From: Desulforhopalus sp.
GTDB taxonomy: Bacteria > Desulfobacterota > Desulfobulbia > Desulfobulbales > Desulfocapsaceae
Direction: 5' to 3'
Length of the DNA stretch: 18,929 nucleotides
NCBI GenBank assembly: GCA_023231425.1
Contig: JALNVI010000053.1
Coordinates: forward strand, 1-18,929
This document shows positions 7,001 to 14,972 of this stretch, piece by piece. The translations under genes and the position numbers were made by a program. How positions within the stretch are numbered: position 1 is the stretch's first letter; each line of letters starts with the position of its first letter. Under the pieces are notes generated by a model. That model had not been told where the DNA came from and did no database searches. It worked only from the letters and a program-made list of their open reading frames with translations.

Positions 7001-7319
7001 AGAGGGACTGCCCTTCGCTGGAGGTGGAGTAGATATATTCCACGCCCGGCAGCTCATAGAGCAGTTTCTCCATGGGGATGGTGAGACGCTGTTCCACTTC
7101 TTTCGGAGATGCGCCGGGCTGGCTGACCATCACGTCGATCATCGGCACCTTGATCTGCGGTTCCTCCTCCCTCGGCAGCAGGACGACGGCAAAAATGCCA
7201 AGGAGCAGCGAGGCGATTATGACCAGCGGGGTAATCTTGCTGGTGATGGCGGTGGCCGCAAGGGAACCGGCAAACCCTTTATTGTGGTACGGTTTTTTCA
7301 CAGGAGTCTCACTGGGCAT
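4086..7319 (-). CDS. RND efflux pump, inner-membrane permease (AcrB/HAE type)
   Basis: This is the proton-driven inner-membrane pump of a tripartite efflux system, 1077 residues, a normal RND length. TM1 is at about 29-49, followed by a large periplasmic porter loop, a membrane block at about 355-515, a second loop, and a C-terminal membrane block at about 930-1070. G-I-L-V-D-D-A-I-V-V-V-E-N (Asp421, Asp422) is the TM4 proton-relay pair, as in hydrophobe/amphiphile exporters. CusA-type metal pumps usually have a single Asp there. In TM10 the position of the AcrB relay lysine reads V-V-R-N-S-I-I-L-V-D-F, an arginine. The start ATG has GAGGGA upstream and overlaps the end of the adaptor gene by 11 bp, so translation is coupled. 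The substrate cannot be predicted. Confidence 0.93.
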   Translation of the reverse strand: MPSETPVKKPYHNKGFAGSLAATAITSKITPLVIIASLLLGIFAVVLLPREEEPQIKVPMIDVMVSQPGASPKEVEQRLTIPMEKLLYELPGVEYIYSTSSEGQSLLVVRFYVGEKMEDAIVRLQEKLSSNFDRIPPGVSRPLVKPHSIDDVPILALTLHSSHSDPYTLRRIAAQLDDEIKNITNVAETKIIGGDRRQLTIHFDPLHLAARGIDATQLIPVIQAANRQSLTGDLKSLNKEVQLQTGTFLQSVAEVKAIVIGVDKGRPVYLGDVAEVVDGPSTPRDYVLHLDKDGSGPQAAVTLSIAKRPGANAVSVTREILARVDTLRSLLLPNDVHIEVTRDYGETAAEKSNELLLHMGIAVFGVAILILLFLGWRESMVILLAVPTTLALTLLIFYLYGYTLNRITLFALIFSIGILVDDAIVVVENIVRHYRLPGNETHTTAELVAEAVAEVGNPTILATWAVIAAILPMAFVGGLMGPYMRPIPIGSSAAMLFSLIIAFTITPWAAIRLIKRHRGKPANGTTHDAVPTDWFTRFYHWLMEPLLAHARWQIAFFAIIITLLLGACTMVLMGTVKVKMLPFDNKSEFQVVIDMPEGSTLEQTARATMEMAEEVRRDPVVTSCQLYIGTAAPYNFNGLVRHYFMRQGPTMADIEVHLPPKGERSLQSHDIARRVRPNLTKIAQKYGATIAVAEVPPGPPVMQTLVAEIYGPDAADRRTLAAKVKDIFQNTEGVVDVDWIQQKNRLRKVLTVDAEKAARSGISEEQIVQTLALSVQGISFDLFHLPGEKEDVNMVLELPDALRARVDSLLNLSLRPQNNPTAALVSLRELVKVTSVPVAQPLYRKNLKPLIYVTGDVAGSVESPVYAIFAMNEKLQKLQAKDFGGSGESEIKLWNLHQPETQIQPAIKWDGEWHITLEVFRDLGIAFAVVMLLIYALMAGWFKSYITPLVVMAAIPFSLIGILPAHWALGAFFTATSMIGFMAGAGIVVRNSIILVDFIELRVAEGYPLAKAVVDAGAIRFRPMLLTALAVVVGASVILADPIFQGLAISLMFGEIASLLISRMAVPVLYFMVNEKR

Positions 7320-8418
7320 CGCGTATCCCTCGAGTTTGAGAAGAAACTTCAGCCGGTGTGGCGGTCATCAGTTCGATCGGTTGACCGTTCTGCAGGCGGG
7401 TGGGGCTCAGCAGGACCTTCTCTCCGACGTCCAGCCCACTGAGGATTTCCAGCAGCATCTCGCCATTACGGTTGATGGTGGTGCCAATCCGCACAATGCG
7501 CATCTCCGCGTGCCCGTCGGTCAACACAAAAATCCGCTCGAGCTGGCCATACCGCTGCAGGGCGGCTGCCGGAACGAAGATGCTCTGCAGATCCCCCCCG
7601 CGGCTGGCAAGAGTTTTCAGCGGCAGCCGGATGCGGGTAAACATGCCACTGGAAAGGCGGATGCGGGCGGTGGACTGTGGATCAAGGCTGAGTGTGGCGG
7701 GGGCTGTGCGGGAAGCGGGATTCACGGCGGGGGATATTTCGCTGACGGTGCCTTGCAGGGTGATGTCGGCGGAGGGAATCTCTACTGGCAGGACCTCGCC
7801 GACGTGAATACCGTCGAGCAGGGTCTCAGGGATGTCGGCCACTACTTCGAGCCGGGTGAGATTTTCCAGGCGGACAAGGGATTGGCCGGGAGTGGCGAGG
7901 TCCCCGGCGTTGGCCGGTTTTGCACTGATGATGCCACTGAATGGCGCACGGATACGGGTAAAGCTCAGGCTGGTGTTTGCCTGGCTTACTCTGGCTCTGG
8001 CAATGGCAACCGTATCTTTGAGATTCTTCACTTTCTCTGGAGTGGCGGCGTTTCTCGCGAGCAGCCGGGATTCACGGGAGAGGTTGCGCTGGGCCTGGGC
8101 AAGGGAGACCTCTGCCTCACGCAGGCGCGATTTTGGTGTGCTCTGATCCAGCTCTACGAGGATTTCACCTTTTTCAACTCTCTGCCCGAGTTTTACGGGG
8201 ATGGCGAGAATATTTCCTGAAATCTGCGCAGAGATGTCGGCGCGGGTGACCGCTTCCACGGTGCCGGAGACCTCAAGACTGTGGGGCGCGGGAGCTTTGA
8301 CAGCAGCCACTGCAATCGCCTGCACGCGGGGGAGCTGTTCGCGGGATTGCGTCTCCTCCGAGTCGTGGGAGCAGGCTGTAAGGAGAAGAAGGAGGGCAAG
8401 GAGGAAATATTTTTTCAT
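7309..8418 (-). CDS. Periplasmic adaptor (membrane fusion protein) lipoprotein
   Basis: This adaptor subunit joins the RND pump to the outer-membrane channel. The 369 residues begin with a lipoprotein signal M-K-K-Y-F-L-L-A-L-L-L-L-L-T-A-C, giving lipidation at Cys16 (next residue Ser). Then come a lipoyl half-motif (about 48-92, with G-Q-R-V-E-K-G-E), a short alpha-hairpin (about 95-155), the second lipoyl half (I-R-A-P-F-S-G-I-I), a beta-barrel and the membrane-proximal domain. This is the HlyD/AcrA-family order. I chose ATG 8418 because it begins the signal peptide; the frame is open upstream inside the tolC-like gene but gives nonsense. No Shine-Dalgarno is visible and the start lies 13 bases after the preceding stop, so reinitiation is likely. 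Confidence 0.92.
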   Translation of the reverse strand: MKKYFLLALLLLLTACSHDSEETQSREQLPRVQAIAVAAVKAPAPHSLEVSGTVEAVTRADISAQISGNILAIPVKLGQRVEKGEILVELDQSTPKSRLREAEVSLAQAQRNLSRESRLLARNAATPEKVKNLKDTVAIARARVSQANTSLSFTRIRAPFSGIISAKPANAGDLATPGQSLVRLENLTRLEVVADIPETLLDGIHVGEVLPVEIPSADITLQGTVSEISPAVNPASRTAPATLSLDPQSTARIRLSSGMFTRIRLPLKTLASRGGDLQSIFVPAAALQRYGQLERIFVLTDGHAEMRIVRIGTTINRNGEMLLEILSGLDVGEKVLLSPTRLQNGQPIELMTATPAEVSSQTRGIRDAQ

Positions 8419-8431
8419 GGTTTTGGAGGGG

Positions 8432-9793
8432 TTAATTTTCAACCTTCGGGGTTTTAGATGTCTCAAACTGGCCATATCCGGCGGCGCGGCGCAGGTTGGC
8501 CAGCGCGACAATTTTTTCGGCATTGGCGGTGAGTCGACGGGCGCGGGCCTCGGAGAGGTACACCTCATAGTCGATGAGATCGGAGGCAAGAACGGTTCCC
8601 TCCTTGAATTGAATACGGCTCAGACGGGCGGCTTCTGCCGCAGCCTCTTCGGCTTTTTGTGTCACTGCAAGGCGTCTGTCCGCCTTGGCAAGATTGAGGC
8701 GGGCCCGTTCCAGTTCCAGGTTGAGATTCAGCAACAGGCTCTTTTTTCGGGCGCTTATTTCACGTACTTTCGCCTGTGCGGCGGCGATGGCTGCATCGGT
8801 GCTGTGGCCGTCGAAGAGGGCGTAGTTCATCTTTACCCCGGCAGTCCATGAATTCCCGTCGCCGTCGAGTTCCGGGCCATATTCCACCTCATAATTACCG
8901 AAGGCGTCCACCGTCGGTTTTTTGCCTCCCGCAGCGACATTGAGTTGCGCACGGGCCTGCTCTTCCTGCGCTTCAATCTGGCGGTAGAGCTGCCGGCGGG
9001 TGATGTCGAGGGTTGGCGGCGGCTGGAGTCCATCGACACTTTTTTTCAGGCTTATCTCCTGGTTGGAGAGACCAAGCAGGGTAAGAAAACTCTGGCGGGC
9101 GAGGGCGAGGGTGTTCTCCGCGGTGATCAGGCTGGCCCCGGCCTGCGCCTCTTCGGCCTGCAGGGCAAGCAGTTCGCGCTTGAGCAGGTCACCGGAGGCC
9201 CAGCGTTCCTGTGCTACGCGGCGGGAGGAGGCAATGGCCTGCTGCGCGTCGTAGCGAACCTGCAGCATCTGTTGTGCTTCAAGGATTGCCTCGTAGCCCT
9301 TTACCACCTCAAAAGCGAGAAGCTGGTGCACCTCAACACGGTTGGCCTGTGCCATGGAGACCCCTGCCTCTGCGGCGCGGCGGCTGGCAGTATCGCGGCC
9401 ACCGTTATAGATGCGATACTGCGTCTGCGCGGTAAGGCTGAGGGCGTCAGTGCGGCCGGGATCGTTGAAATCAATGGAGTTGTCGAAGGCCCCCTGATTG
9501 AGGATGTTGCCGAAGGAGTACATCGCGTTGTTGGTCATGGAGTACTCGCTGTTGAGATTGACCAGCGGGTAGTTGGTTGCGGCAGCCATTTGCGCCATGG
9601 CCTCGGCGGAGGCTATCTGCTGCAGGGCAATCTCTGTCTCCGGGCTGTTGCCAAGGGCAAAGGCGACTGCTTCCTCTGCGCTCCAGTGTGCGGGAATTAT
9701 TTGCCGGGGAGGTTGTGAGTCGGTGGCTGCTGCGGCCTGAGTGAAAAGGGCAAGGCTCAGCAGCAGGGCAGGGGGCAGGACCTTGTTTCTCAT
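8432..9793 (-). CDS. TolC-family outer-membrane efflux channel
   Basis: This outer-membrane factor forms the exit duct of the efflux system. The 453 residues start with a cleavable signal peptide (M-R-N-K-V-L-P-P-A-L-L-L-S-L-A-L ... A-A-A-A-T). Two TolC-type halves follow, each with long Ala/Gln/Glu-rich helices (for example E-A-Q-Q-M-L-Q-V-R-Y-D-A-Q-Q near the middle and L-N-L-E-L-E-R-A-R-L-N-L-A-K-A-D near the end). The length is normal for the family. The start has a strong ribosome site (CAGGAG about 6 bases before ATG). It is first in the order channel-adaptor-pump. A promoter and an inverted repeat lie in the 121 bases upstream, so it probably leads its own transcription unit and not one continuing from the MFS gene. 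Confidence 0.92.
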   Translation of the reverse strand: MRNKVLPPALLLSLALFTQAAAATDSQPPRQIIPAHWSAEEAVAFALGNSPETEIALQQIASAEAMAQMAAATNYPLVNLNSEYSMTNNAMYSFGNILNQGAFDNSIDFNDPGRTDALSLTAQTQYRIYNGGRDTASRRAAEAGVSMAQANRVEVHQLLAFEVVKGYEAILEAQQMLQVRYDAQQAIASSRRVAQERWASGDLLKRELLALQAEEAQAGASLITAENTLALARQSFLTLLGLSNQEISLKKSVDGLQPPPTLDITRRQLYRQIEAQEEQARAQLNVAAGGKKPTVDAFGNYEVEYGPELDGDGNSWTAGVKMNYALFDGHSTDAAIAAAQAKVREISARKKSLLLNLNLELERARLNLAKADRRLAVTQKAEEAAAEAARLSRIQFKEGTVLASDLIDYEVYLSEARARRLTANAEKIVALANLRRAAGYGQFETSKTPKVEN

Positions 9794-9814
9794 TGGATCT
9801 CCTGAAAGTGTTGA

Positions 9815-9836
9815 TATTTAATAAAATTGTTAAATA
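9815..9836 (-). promoter_or_regulatory. Inverted repeat, candidate operator before tolC-like gene
   Basis: TATTTAA (9815-9821) and TTAAATA (9830-9836) are perfect 7-bp arms separated by 8 bases. The site lies between the predicted -10 box and the ribosome site of the tolC-like gene, where a repressor would block transcription. No TetR- or MarR-type regulator gene is in the window. AT-richness makes chance more likely than usual. Confidence 0.35.
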
Positions 9837-9843
9837 CTATTCT

Positions 9844-9872
9844 TTCATATAACTCGTTTTTCATTATGTCAA
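9844..9872 (-). promoter_or_regulatory. Sigma70 promoter for the efflux operon
   Basis: On the minus strand TTGACA (9867-9872), a 17-base spacer and TATGAA (9844-9849) give a perfect -35 and a 4/6 -10 box. Alternative -10 registers overlap (TATATG with 15 bp). The predicted transcript begins about 45 bases before the tolC-like ATG and covers the inverted repeat at 9815-9836. Confidence 0.6.
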
Positions 9873-9914
9873 GAAGTGGTGAAAAAGTCGCGATAATTCG
9901 AGGACGGAAACAGG

Positions 9915-11168
9915 TTACGGCTGTGCGGCGGAATTTTCTGCAAGACGGCGGCGGAGCAGCAGTCCGCTGGCGGCGGAGAGGCAGGTGAGGAATATGCCTG
10001 CGCAGGTGAGAGCCGTGGCGAGAGAAAAATGGCCGGAAAGGGCCCCGATGGCGGGGCCGAGGATGGAAAATCCTACTCGAATGATAAGGCTGCGGATGGA
10101 GAAGATGGTGGCACGGATGTCGGAGCTGCAGAACTGGTTGGTAATATTTTTCAGTACTGGAGTTGCATACCCGCGCAGGGCATAGAAGAAGAAGAGAAGG
10201 CAGAGTGCGGGCATAACCGGCAGCAGGCCGAGACCGATATAACCGCAGGGGATGGCGAGGGTGATGAGGGCGAGGGCCAGTTTGGGATTGAGGAGACGGT
10301 CGATGGTCGGTGTCCAGGCGGAAACAAGGGCGAGGAGAAGATTGAGGCCGACCCACAGCGAGGTGATGATTGTCGCGCCATACCCCTGTTTGACAAAGTA
10401 GATCTGCGCTGTCCATGCCATGCACAGCGTACAGATGCCGGTGACTGAAGATTGCAGGATGGCTGCGGCAAGGGGCTTGTTGACGACCAGGGCATGGCGG
10501 CAGACGGCGAGCAGGTTGGCGGGGCCGGGATGGCGCTGCATCTTCTCCACTGGCGGTTCAATGAGCAGCAGACTGGCCGGAATGGCGATGGCGGCAATGA
10601 GCGTCTGGGCCACATAGACGGAACGGTAGCCGAGGGCGGCGGCAAGAAGACCGCCGAGGATGGCAGCGGCTGTCTCGGCAAAGTTGCCGGAGGCGCTGAT
10701 TCGTCCCTCAAAACGCAGATATTCCTCACGCCTTTTCGCGGCGTCAAGGGTGTCAAAGAGCAGGGCGGTGTCCGAACCGGAGATGAAACTGCCGCCAAGG
10801 CCGAGAATCACCTCGGCAGCGGCGAAACCGGCGAAGGAGCTGGAGACGCTGTAGACGACAAAACCGAGAGTACCGAGGATTGATCCGAGGATGAGACTCT
10901 TGCGTCGTCCGATGATGTCGGCTGTGTACCCGGAGGGAATTTCAAGGAAGGCGACGCTGAGGGAATAGACAGCCTGCAGCAGGTAGATGGACTCGGCATC
11001 AAGCCCGTTTTCGTTGTAGAAAAGAGCGACCACCGGCATGATCAACATCAGCCATTTGCTCAGTTTGAGAACGTACAGGGCGTAAATATTGCGCTGCCAG
11101 GGAAAGGGTACGGGACAGACCGGCTGCGCCTCAGGCGAAACCGGTCTGGGGGTGGGAGTGTCAGGCAA
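9915..11168 (-). CDS. MFS transporter
   Basis: This is a major facilitator superfamily membrane transporter of about 417 residues with roughly twelve hydrophobic segments and few charges between. Family marks include the loop after TM2, P-S-G-Y-T-A-D-I-I-G-R-R-K-S, close to the MFS motif-A pattern G-x-x-x-D-x-x-G-R-R. The first segment is near K-L-S-K-W-L-M-L-I-M-P-V-V-A-L-F. The substrate is unknown; it could be a drug or metabolite exporter. The start is uncertain. A GTG at 11231 would overlap glyA by 71 bases and translate glyA sequence out of frame. TTG at 11168 overlaps the glyA stop by 8 bases, and I prefer it although its ribosome site is poor. The tight junction implies co-transcription with glyA, for which no metabolic link is evident. 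Confidence 0.82.
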   Translation of the reverse strand: MPDTPTPRPVSPEAQPVCPVPFPWQRNIYALYVLKLSKWLMLIMPVVALFYNENGLDAESIYLLQAVYSLSVAFLEIPSGYTADIIGRRKSLILGSILGTLGFVVYSVSSSFAGFAAAEVILGLGGSFISGSDTALLFDTLDAAKRREEYLRFEGRISASGNFAETAAAILGGLLAAALGYRSVYVAQTLIAAIAIPASLLLIEPPVEKMQRHPGPANLLAVCRHALVVNKPLAAAILQSSVTGICTLCMAWTAQIYFVKQGYGATIITSLWVGLNLLLALVSAWTPTIDRLLNPKLALALITLAIPCGYIGLGLLPVMPALCLLFFFYALRGYATPVLKNITNQFCSSDIRATIFSIRSLIIRVGFSILGPAIGALSGHFSLATALTCAGIFLTCLSAASGLLLRRRLAENSAAQP

Positions 11169-12408
11169 GCTCTTCGAGACCAGGTGCAGGGAACTTCCTG
11201 CACAGAGCGTCAATGGTTGCGAGGGAAGCACTGCGTACCGCTTCGTCTTCGGGTGCGGTGATCACCGCATTTATCAGTTCCGCTATCACTTTCATCTCCT
11301 GTTCTTTCATGCCGCGGGAGGTGACTGCGGGCGTGCCGAGACGGATTCCGCCCGGATCCATGGGCTTGCGGGTATCATAAGGAACGACGTTGGCGTTGAG
11401 GACGATGCCTGCGGCATCAAGTGCCTTTGCAGCGGCTTTGCCGCCAATGTTTTTACTCGCGAGGTTAATAAGCATCAGGTGGTTCTCGGTGCCGCCGGTA
11501 ACCAGCTGGAAACCCCGTTTGCCGAGCTCCTCTCCAAGGACCTTTGCGTTTGTAACAATCTGACGGCCATAGGCCTTGAAATCGTCACTGGCAGCCTCTT
11601 TGAGGGCGACGGCAATTGCGGCGGTGATGTTGTCATGCGGGCCACCCTGGAGACCTGGAAAAACGGCCTTGTCGATTGCTTTGGCATATTTTTCTTTACA
11701 GAGAATCATTGCTCCGCGCGGGCCCCGCAGACTTTTGTGGGTGGTGGTGGTGACAACATCGGCATACGGAACCGGATTGGGATGAACTCCCGCAGCGACG
11801 AGACCGGCAAAGTGGGCCATATCCACCCAGAGGATGGCACCCGCTTCATCGGCAATCTCGCGGAATTTTGCAAAATCCATAACCCGCGGGTAGGCGGAGT
11901 GGCCAGCGATGATGATCTTTGGTTTCACCTCAAGAGCAATTTTGCGGATGGTATCGTAATTGAGGATGTCGGTGCCTTCCTCAAGGGCGTAGGCATGGGC
12001 ATCAAAGAACTTGCCGGTGATGCTTACTTTGGCTCCGTGGGTGAGGTGGCCGCCGTGGGGCAGGGCCATGCCGAGGAAGGGGTCTCCCGGTTTCATGAAG
12101 GCGAGATAGACGGCAAGGTTTGCCGGGGAACCGGAGTAGGGCTGGACGTTGACGTGTTCCGCTCCAAAAAGTGCTTTGGCACGATTTATGGCAATGATCT
12201 CTATCTGGTCGATGATCTGCTGGCCTTCGTAGTAGCGGTGTCCAGGGTAGCCTTCAGAATATTTATTGGTGAGTACAGAACCTGTGGCCTGCAGCACGGC
12301 TTTGGAAACGTAGTTTTCAGAGGCGATCAGGCGAATTTTTCCAGCCTGACGTTTCTCTTCGGCATGAATGAGGGCGGCAATTTCAGGGTCAACAGTATTT
12401 ATATCCAT
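11161..12408 (-). CDS. glyA: Serine hydroxymethyltransferase (GlyA)
   Basis: This cytoplasmic PLP enzyme interconverts serine plus tetrahydrofolate with glycine plus 5,10-methylene-tetrahydrofolate, the main entry of one-carbon units. The 415 residues match the family. Key marks are L-I-A-S-E-N-Y-V-S (27-35), N-K-Y-S-E-G-Y-P-G-H-R-Y-Y (48-60), V-D-M-A-H-F-A-G-L (195-203, PLP-contacting Asp and His), T-T-T-T-H-K-S-L-R-G-P-R with the PLP lysine at 225, and G-I-R-L-G-T-P-A near the C terminus. ATG 12408 gives the expected N terminus and has AGGA 7 bases upstream; the frame is open further upstream but that part is AT-rich leader. The MFS gene follows with an overlap. Confidence 0.96.
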   Translation of the reverse strand: MDINTVDPEIAALIHAEEKRQAGKIRLIASENYVSKAVLQATGSVLTNKYSEGYPGHRYYEGQQIIDQIEIIAINRAKALFGAEHVNVQPYSGSPANLAVYLAFMKPGDPFLGMALPHGGHLTHGAKVSITGKFFDAHAYALEEGTDILNYDTIRKIALEVKPKIIIAGHSAYPRVMDFAKFREIADEAGAILWVDMAHFAGLVAAGVHPNPVPYADVVTTTTHKSLRGPRGAMILCKEKYAKAIDKAVFPGLQGGPHDNITAAIAVALKEAASDDFKAYGRQIVTNAKVLGEELGKRGFQLVTGGTENHLMLINLASKNIGGKAAAKALDAAGIVLNANVVPYDTRKPMDPGGIRLGTPAVTSRGMKEQEMKVIAELINAVITAPEDEAVRSASLATIDALCRKFPAPGLEELA

Positions 12409-12504
12409 GGGTGTATCCTGTAGTGAAAGTTTACATGTAAGAGTTGGGAAAATAACCGAATCCGGCAATATAGCGCAGTCTGGTCTCTCTATAAAGTACT
12501 GAAA

Positions 12505-12516
12505 TCTCCAAGGAGA
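12505..12516. promoter_or_regulatory. Perfect 12-bp palindrome upstream of glyA
   Basis: TCTCCAAGGAGA reads the same on both strands and lies about 97 bases before the glyA ATG, directly beside TAATTATAAC on the minus strand, which could be part of a -10 region. It may be an operator. A 12-mer palindrome can arise by chance, and I know no regulator with this exact site. Confidence 0.25.
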
Positions 12517-13105
12517 GTTATAATTACGCAACATATTGAAAAGATTCAATAAATTTTGTTTCTCAGCCTTTGTTTGCAAAATACGGTGAGAAAGGAGACG
12601 TTATTATGCAGCTGTTTTTTAGAGAAAATCAGAAATCTGATCTGATGAGAAGCGATGGTGAAAAGGATGTCAGGGCACCTTGAAGAACCCCTCTTTCGTC
12701 ATCCCTCGTTAGAGAAAAAAAATTTATCCTCCGACAAAGCGAGGAACGAGACGTCGAGGTAATCGCCAGGATTCTGTCGGATAATAAGTTTTCCTTTCTT
12801 ATATTGAGGCGTTTTAGAAAATTGACTACACGCATGTGGCTGATATTGCGAGTATTCGTTATTTTGGAATAAAGTTGCTATGGGAAAAATGGTCTAAATC
12901 CGACAGACGGCTGGGCTCCGATATCAATCATGACTGTAATAAATTTCCTTCTGTGCCTCGAATATGAACAAAAATACAAGATTATTCAAGGTTCCTGTTA
13001 TTCTGCTGATAAACTCATGTAAGTTGTTTTTTGGGGCGGAAATAAAGACTTGAACAAGAGAAAAAACTACTGCATGCCAGTACTTCCGGGCTTGCGGTTT
13101 TTTAT

Positions 13106-13113
13106 GGTATAAG
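13106..13113 (+). promoter_or_regulatory. Possible extended -10 promoter for serine hydrolase gene
   Basis: TATAAG at 13108-13113 is preceded by TG-G (an extended -10). There is no good -35 box at normal distance. Transcription would begin about 75 bases before the ATG. This is a weak call, made because it is the best -10 match close to the gene on this strand. Confidence 0.25.
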
Positions 13114-13195
13114 GTAAAAAATAAAGGTGTGTAATATCAGTTTCTGCGGATCTGCGTAGAGAAAACTAATTTAATCCTGCCTTTCAACAGCTCTC

Positions 13196-14953
13196 ATGAA
13201 AACACTCCTTTCTCTTCTCGGAAGAACAGCTTTTTCAGTCTCAGTGATCGCTGCCTTTGTTGTGCCGGTTCTCTCCTTTGCCGCTCAACCGCAGGTGAAG
13301 TATGACCTGGTTTACCTCAATTCAGACGAACTCGACCGGGTTCTCGACTATAAGCAGGAACTGGAGAGTCTCTTCGATGATGCCATCAACGATAAAATGA
13401 AGGTGATGGGGAAAGGTTCGGAATACGCTCTCATCTACGACTGTAATTCCTCTCGGGAAAATGTCGAAAAAATCCGCAAAAAACATAGTAAAACGTTGCA
13501 TGCAGCCGGTTTCAATGAGCCCTATGCCCTGCGTGACAACTTTTTTCATCTCCTTTATAATATTAGTTATTCTACAGGTAGAAACCTCGATGAGTTGAAA
13601 AATCTCTACTCCACCGTGTCCGAGAAGATTGGTTCGCAGCTTCACGATGACTTGTATATTGAACATAGCGACAGTGGCAATTACACCCTGGTCTATCACT
13701 ATCGCGGAGAGCTGTGTCTGGCTCAAAAAACAGCCGATAAACAGGCTCTGGTGCTTGGTCAGGTAAATATTAAGCCGAAGATTGTCCCGGAAGATGGTGA
13801 AGATGTTGTTTACGGCGAGTCGAGTCGTATCAACGACGATCCTGTCGAGCAGCAGATTGTTGATGATATCAACCGTGACCGTCGCGGCCGCCTGATCATT
13901 AAGGCACGAAAGATCGTCAAATATCATATGAAGGTGAAAAATGGCGCTGTTGTTGCCCTCAGTGCCAATAAACATAAAGTGGAATATTCCCGGGGCCATC
14001 AGCCGGTGATTGCACCTCACCCCTTTGAAGTCGAGGGGAGTGGACAAGCCGGTACTCCTGTAACAAATGCGGCATTTATCCCCCCTCCCCCGCGACCTGA
14101 TCCGGTATACCAGAGAGCGGGCGGCCCTCCTCCGCCGCCGCGTCACCTTGATTCCTTCAGCATGGGGCGGACGAATACGGCGTTGCAAAGGTCGATAGAG
14201 CATCATCTTGACACCCTGCGGAGCACAGGACAAATTCGTGGCGATGAAGCGACCGGCTGGATGGTGTATGACCTGCAACAGAATGAGAGCGTGGTTGATA
14301 TCAACTCTGAGAAGCAGTTTCAGGCGGCGAGCATGATCAAGCCCTTTGTCGCGCTGGCCTTCTTTCACAGGGTGAAAGAAGGAGAATTAAAATATAGTTC
14401 GGAGGCACGGCGCAAGCTGAGCCTGATGATTCAGCACAGCAACAATGCTGCTACCAACTGGGTAATGAAACAGGTGGGCGGCCCCCTTGCCTGTGACAGG
14501 CTGTTGCGTAAATATTATCATAAAACGTTGCGCAATATTCATATCCGCGAATACATCCCAGCAGGAGGGCGTACGTATCGCAACACGGCAGCTCCTGCGG
14601 ATTATGTGCGTTTTCTTCGTGCGCTGTGGGATGATAACCTCCCGAACAGCGGGGAGATTCGGCGTCTGATGGCATTGCCGGGTCGCGACCGTATCTACAA
14701 CGGAACGTCGCTTCCCAAGGGCACTCTGGTCTATAATAAGACGGGTTCCACCGCTCACCTGATCGGTGATATGGGGATTCTTGTGCCGCAGACACAGAGC
14801 GGTCGACGTTACCCCTACATCGTGGTCGGGCTTATTGAGCGGAGTTCCCGTGCCTCAAATTACTCTGGATGGATGAACTCCCGTGGGAACATCATCCGCG
14901 AGGTCTCCACGCTGGTGTATAAAGATCTGAAGCGGGATCACCATCTGCGCTGA
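13196..14953 (+). CDS. Exported serine hydrolase with beta-lactamase-like C-terminal domain
   Basis: This 585-residue protein has three parts. A signal peptide (1 to about 30, M-K-T-L-L-S-L-L-G-R ... S-F-A-A-Q) sends it to the periplasm. Residues 31-290 are a region I do not recognise, with three Y-x-L-[VI]-Y strands at 36-40, 77-81 and 163-167. A proline-rich linker (295-315) leads to a class-A-beta-lactamase-like fold (about 325-585). That domain shows S-M-I-K (nucleophile Ser379, Lys382), S-N-N (415-417, in place of S-D-N) and K-T-G (515-517). No ExxLN glutamate is visible in the omega-loop region (about 450-470), so deacylation as in a true beta-lactamase is doubtful. A D,D-peptidase or other cell-wall hydrolase/acyltransferase is more likely. 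The start lacks a Shine-Dalgarno, but a stop lies just upstream and the signal peptide fits. Confidence 0.85.
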   Translation: MKTLLSLLGRTAFSVSVIAAFVVPVLSFAAQPQVKYDLVYLNSDELDRVLDYKQELESLFDDAINDKMKVMGKGSEYALIYDCNSSRENVEKIRKKHSKTLHAAGFNEPYALRDNFFHLLYNISYSTGRNLDELKNLYSTVSEKIGSQLHDDLYIEHSDSGNYTLVYHYRGELCLAQKTADKQALVLGQVNIKPKIVPEDGEDVVYGESSRINDDPVEQQIVDDINRDRRGRLIIKARKIVKYHMKVKNGAVVALSANKHKVEYSRGHQPVIAPHPFEVEGSGQAGTPVTNAAFIPPPPRPDPVYQRAGGPPPPPRHLDSFSMGRTNTALQRSIEHHLDTLRSTGQIRGDEATGWMVYDLQQNESVVDINSEKQFQAASMIKPFVALAFFHRVKEGELKYSSEARRKLSLMIQHSNNAATNWVMKQVGGPLACDRLLRKYYHKTLRNIHIREYIPAGGRTYRNTAAPADYVRFLRALWDDNLPNSGEIRRLMALPGRDRIYNGTSLPKGTLVYNKTGSTAHLIGDMGILVPQTQSGRRYPYIVVGLIERSSRASNYSGWMNSRGNIIREVSTLVYKDLKRDHHLR

Positions 14954-14972
14954 CGGATGGGTCCGAGGGAAT

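Larger units (their letters stand above)
12409..13195. other. Long divergent intergenic region
   Basis: 787 bases between glyA (minus) and the serine hydrolase gene (plus), AT-rich with no convincing gene. Symmetric sites seen: TCTCCAAGGAGA, perfect, at 12505-12516, next to AT-rich promoter-like sequence in the glyA leader; ATCAGA-AA-TCTGAT at 12628-12641; and TCCGACA (12730-12736) paired with TGTCGGA (12775-12781), whose loop looks like a degenerate dispersed repeat. No riboswitch pattern is recognised before glyA, and its promoter is not clear. Two short open frames (about 68 codons on minus at 12629-12835; 29 codons on plus from 12964) lack ribosome sites. Confidence 0.5.

Noticed and set aside
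4422..7001. Long plus-strand open frames opposite the RND gene
   Set aside because: They are antisense shadows of a 1077-residue permease with clear motifs.
9794..9867. 24-codon leader peptide whose TGA overlaps the tolC-like ATG
   Set aside because: No ribosome site precedes its ATG, which lies upstream of the predicted -10 box of the only good promoter.
12409..12579. Longer glyA start
   Set aside because: The added residues are AT-rich leader with no similarity to SHMT; ATG 12408 has a ribosome site and gives the normal length.
12629..12835. 68-codon minus-strand open frame
   Set aside because: Low-complexity Ser/Arg-rich translation over an inverted repeat, without a ribosome site.
12964..13053. 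29-codon hydrophobic peptide on plus
   Set aside because: No ribosome site or promoter and no conserved feature; too short to support.
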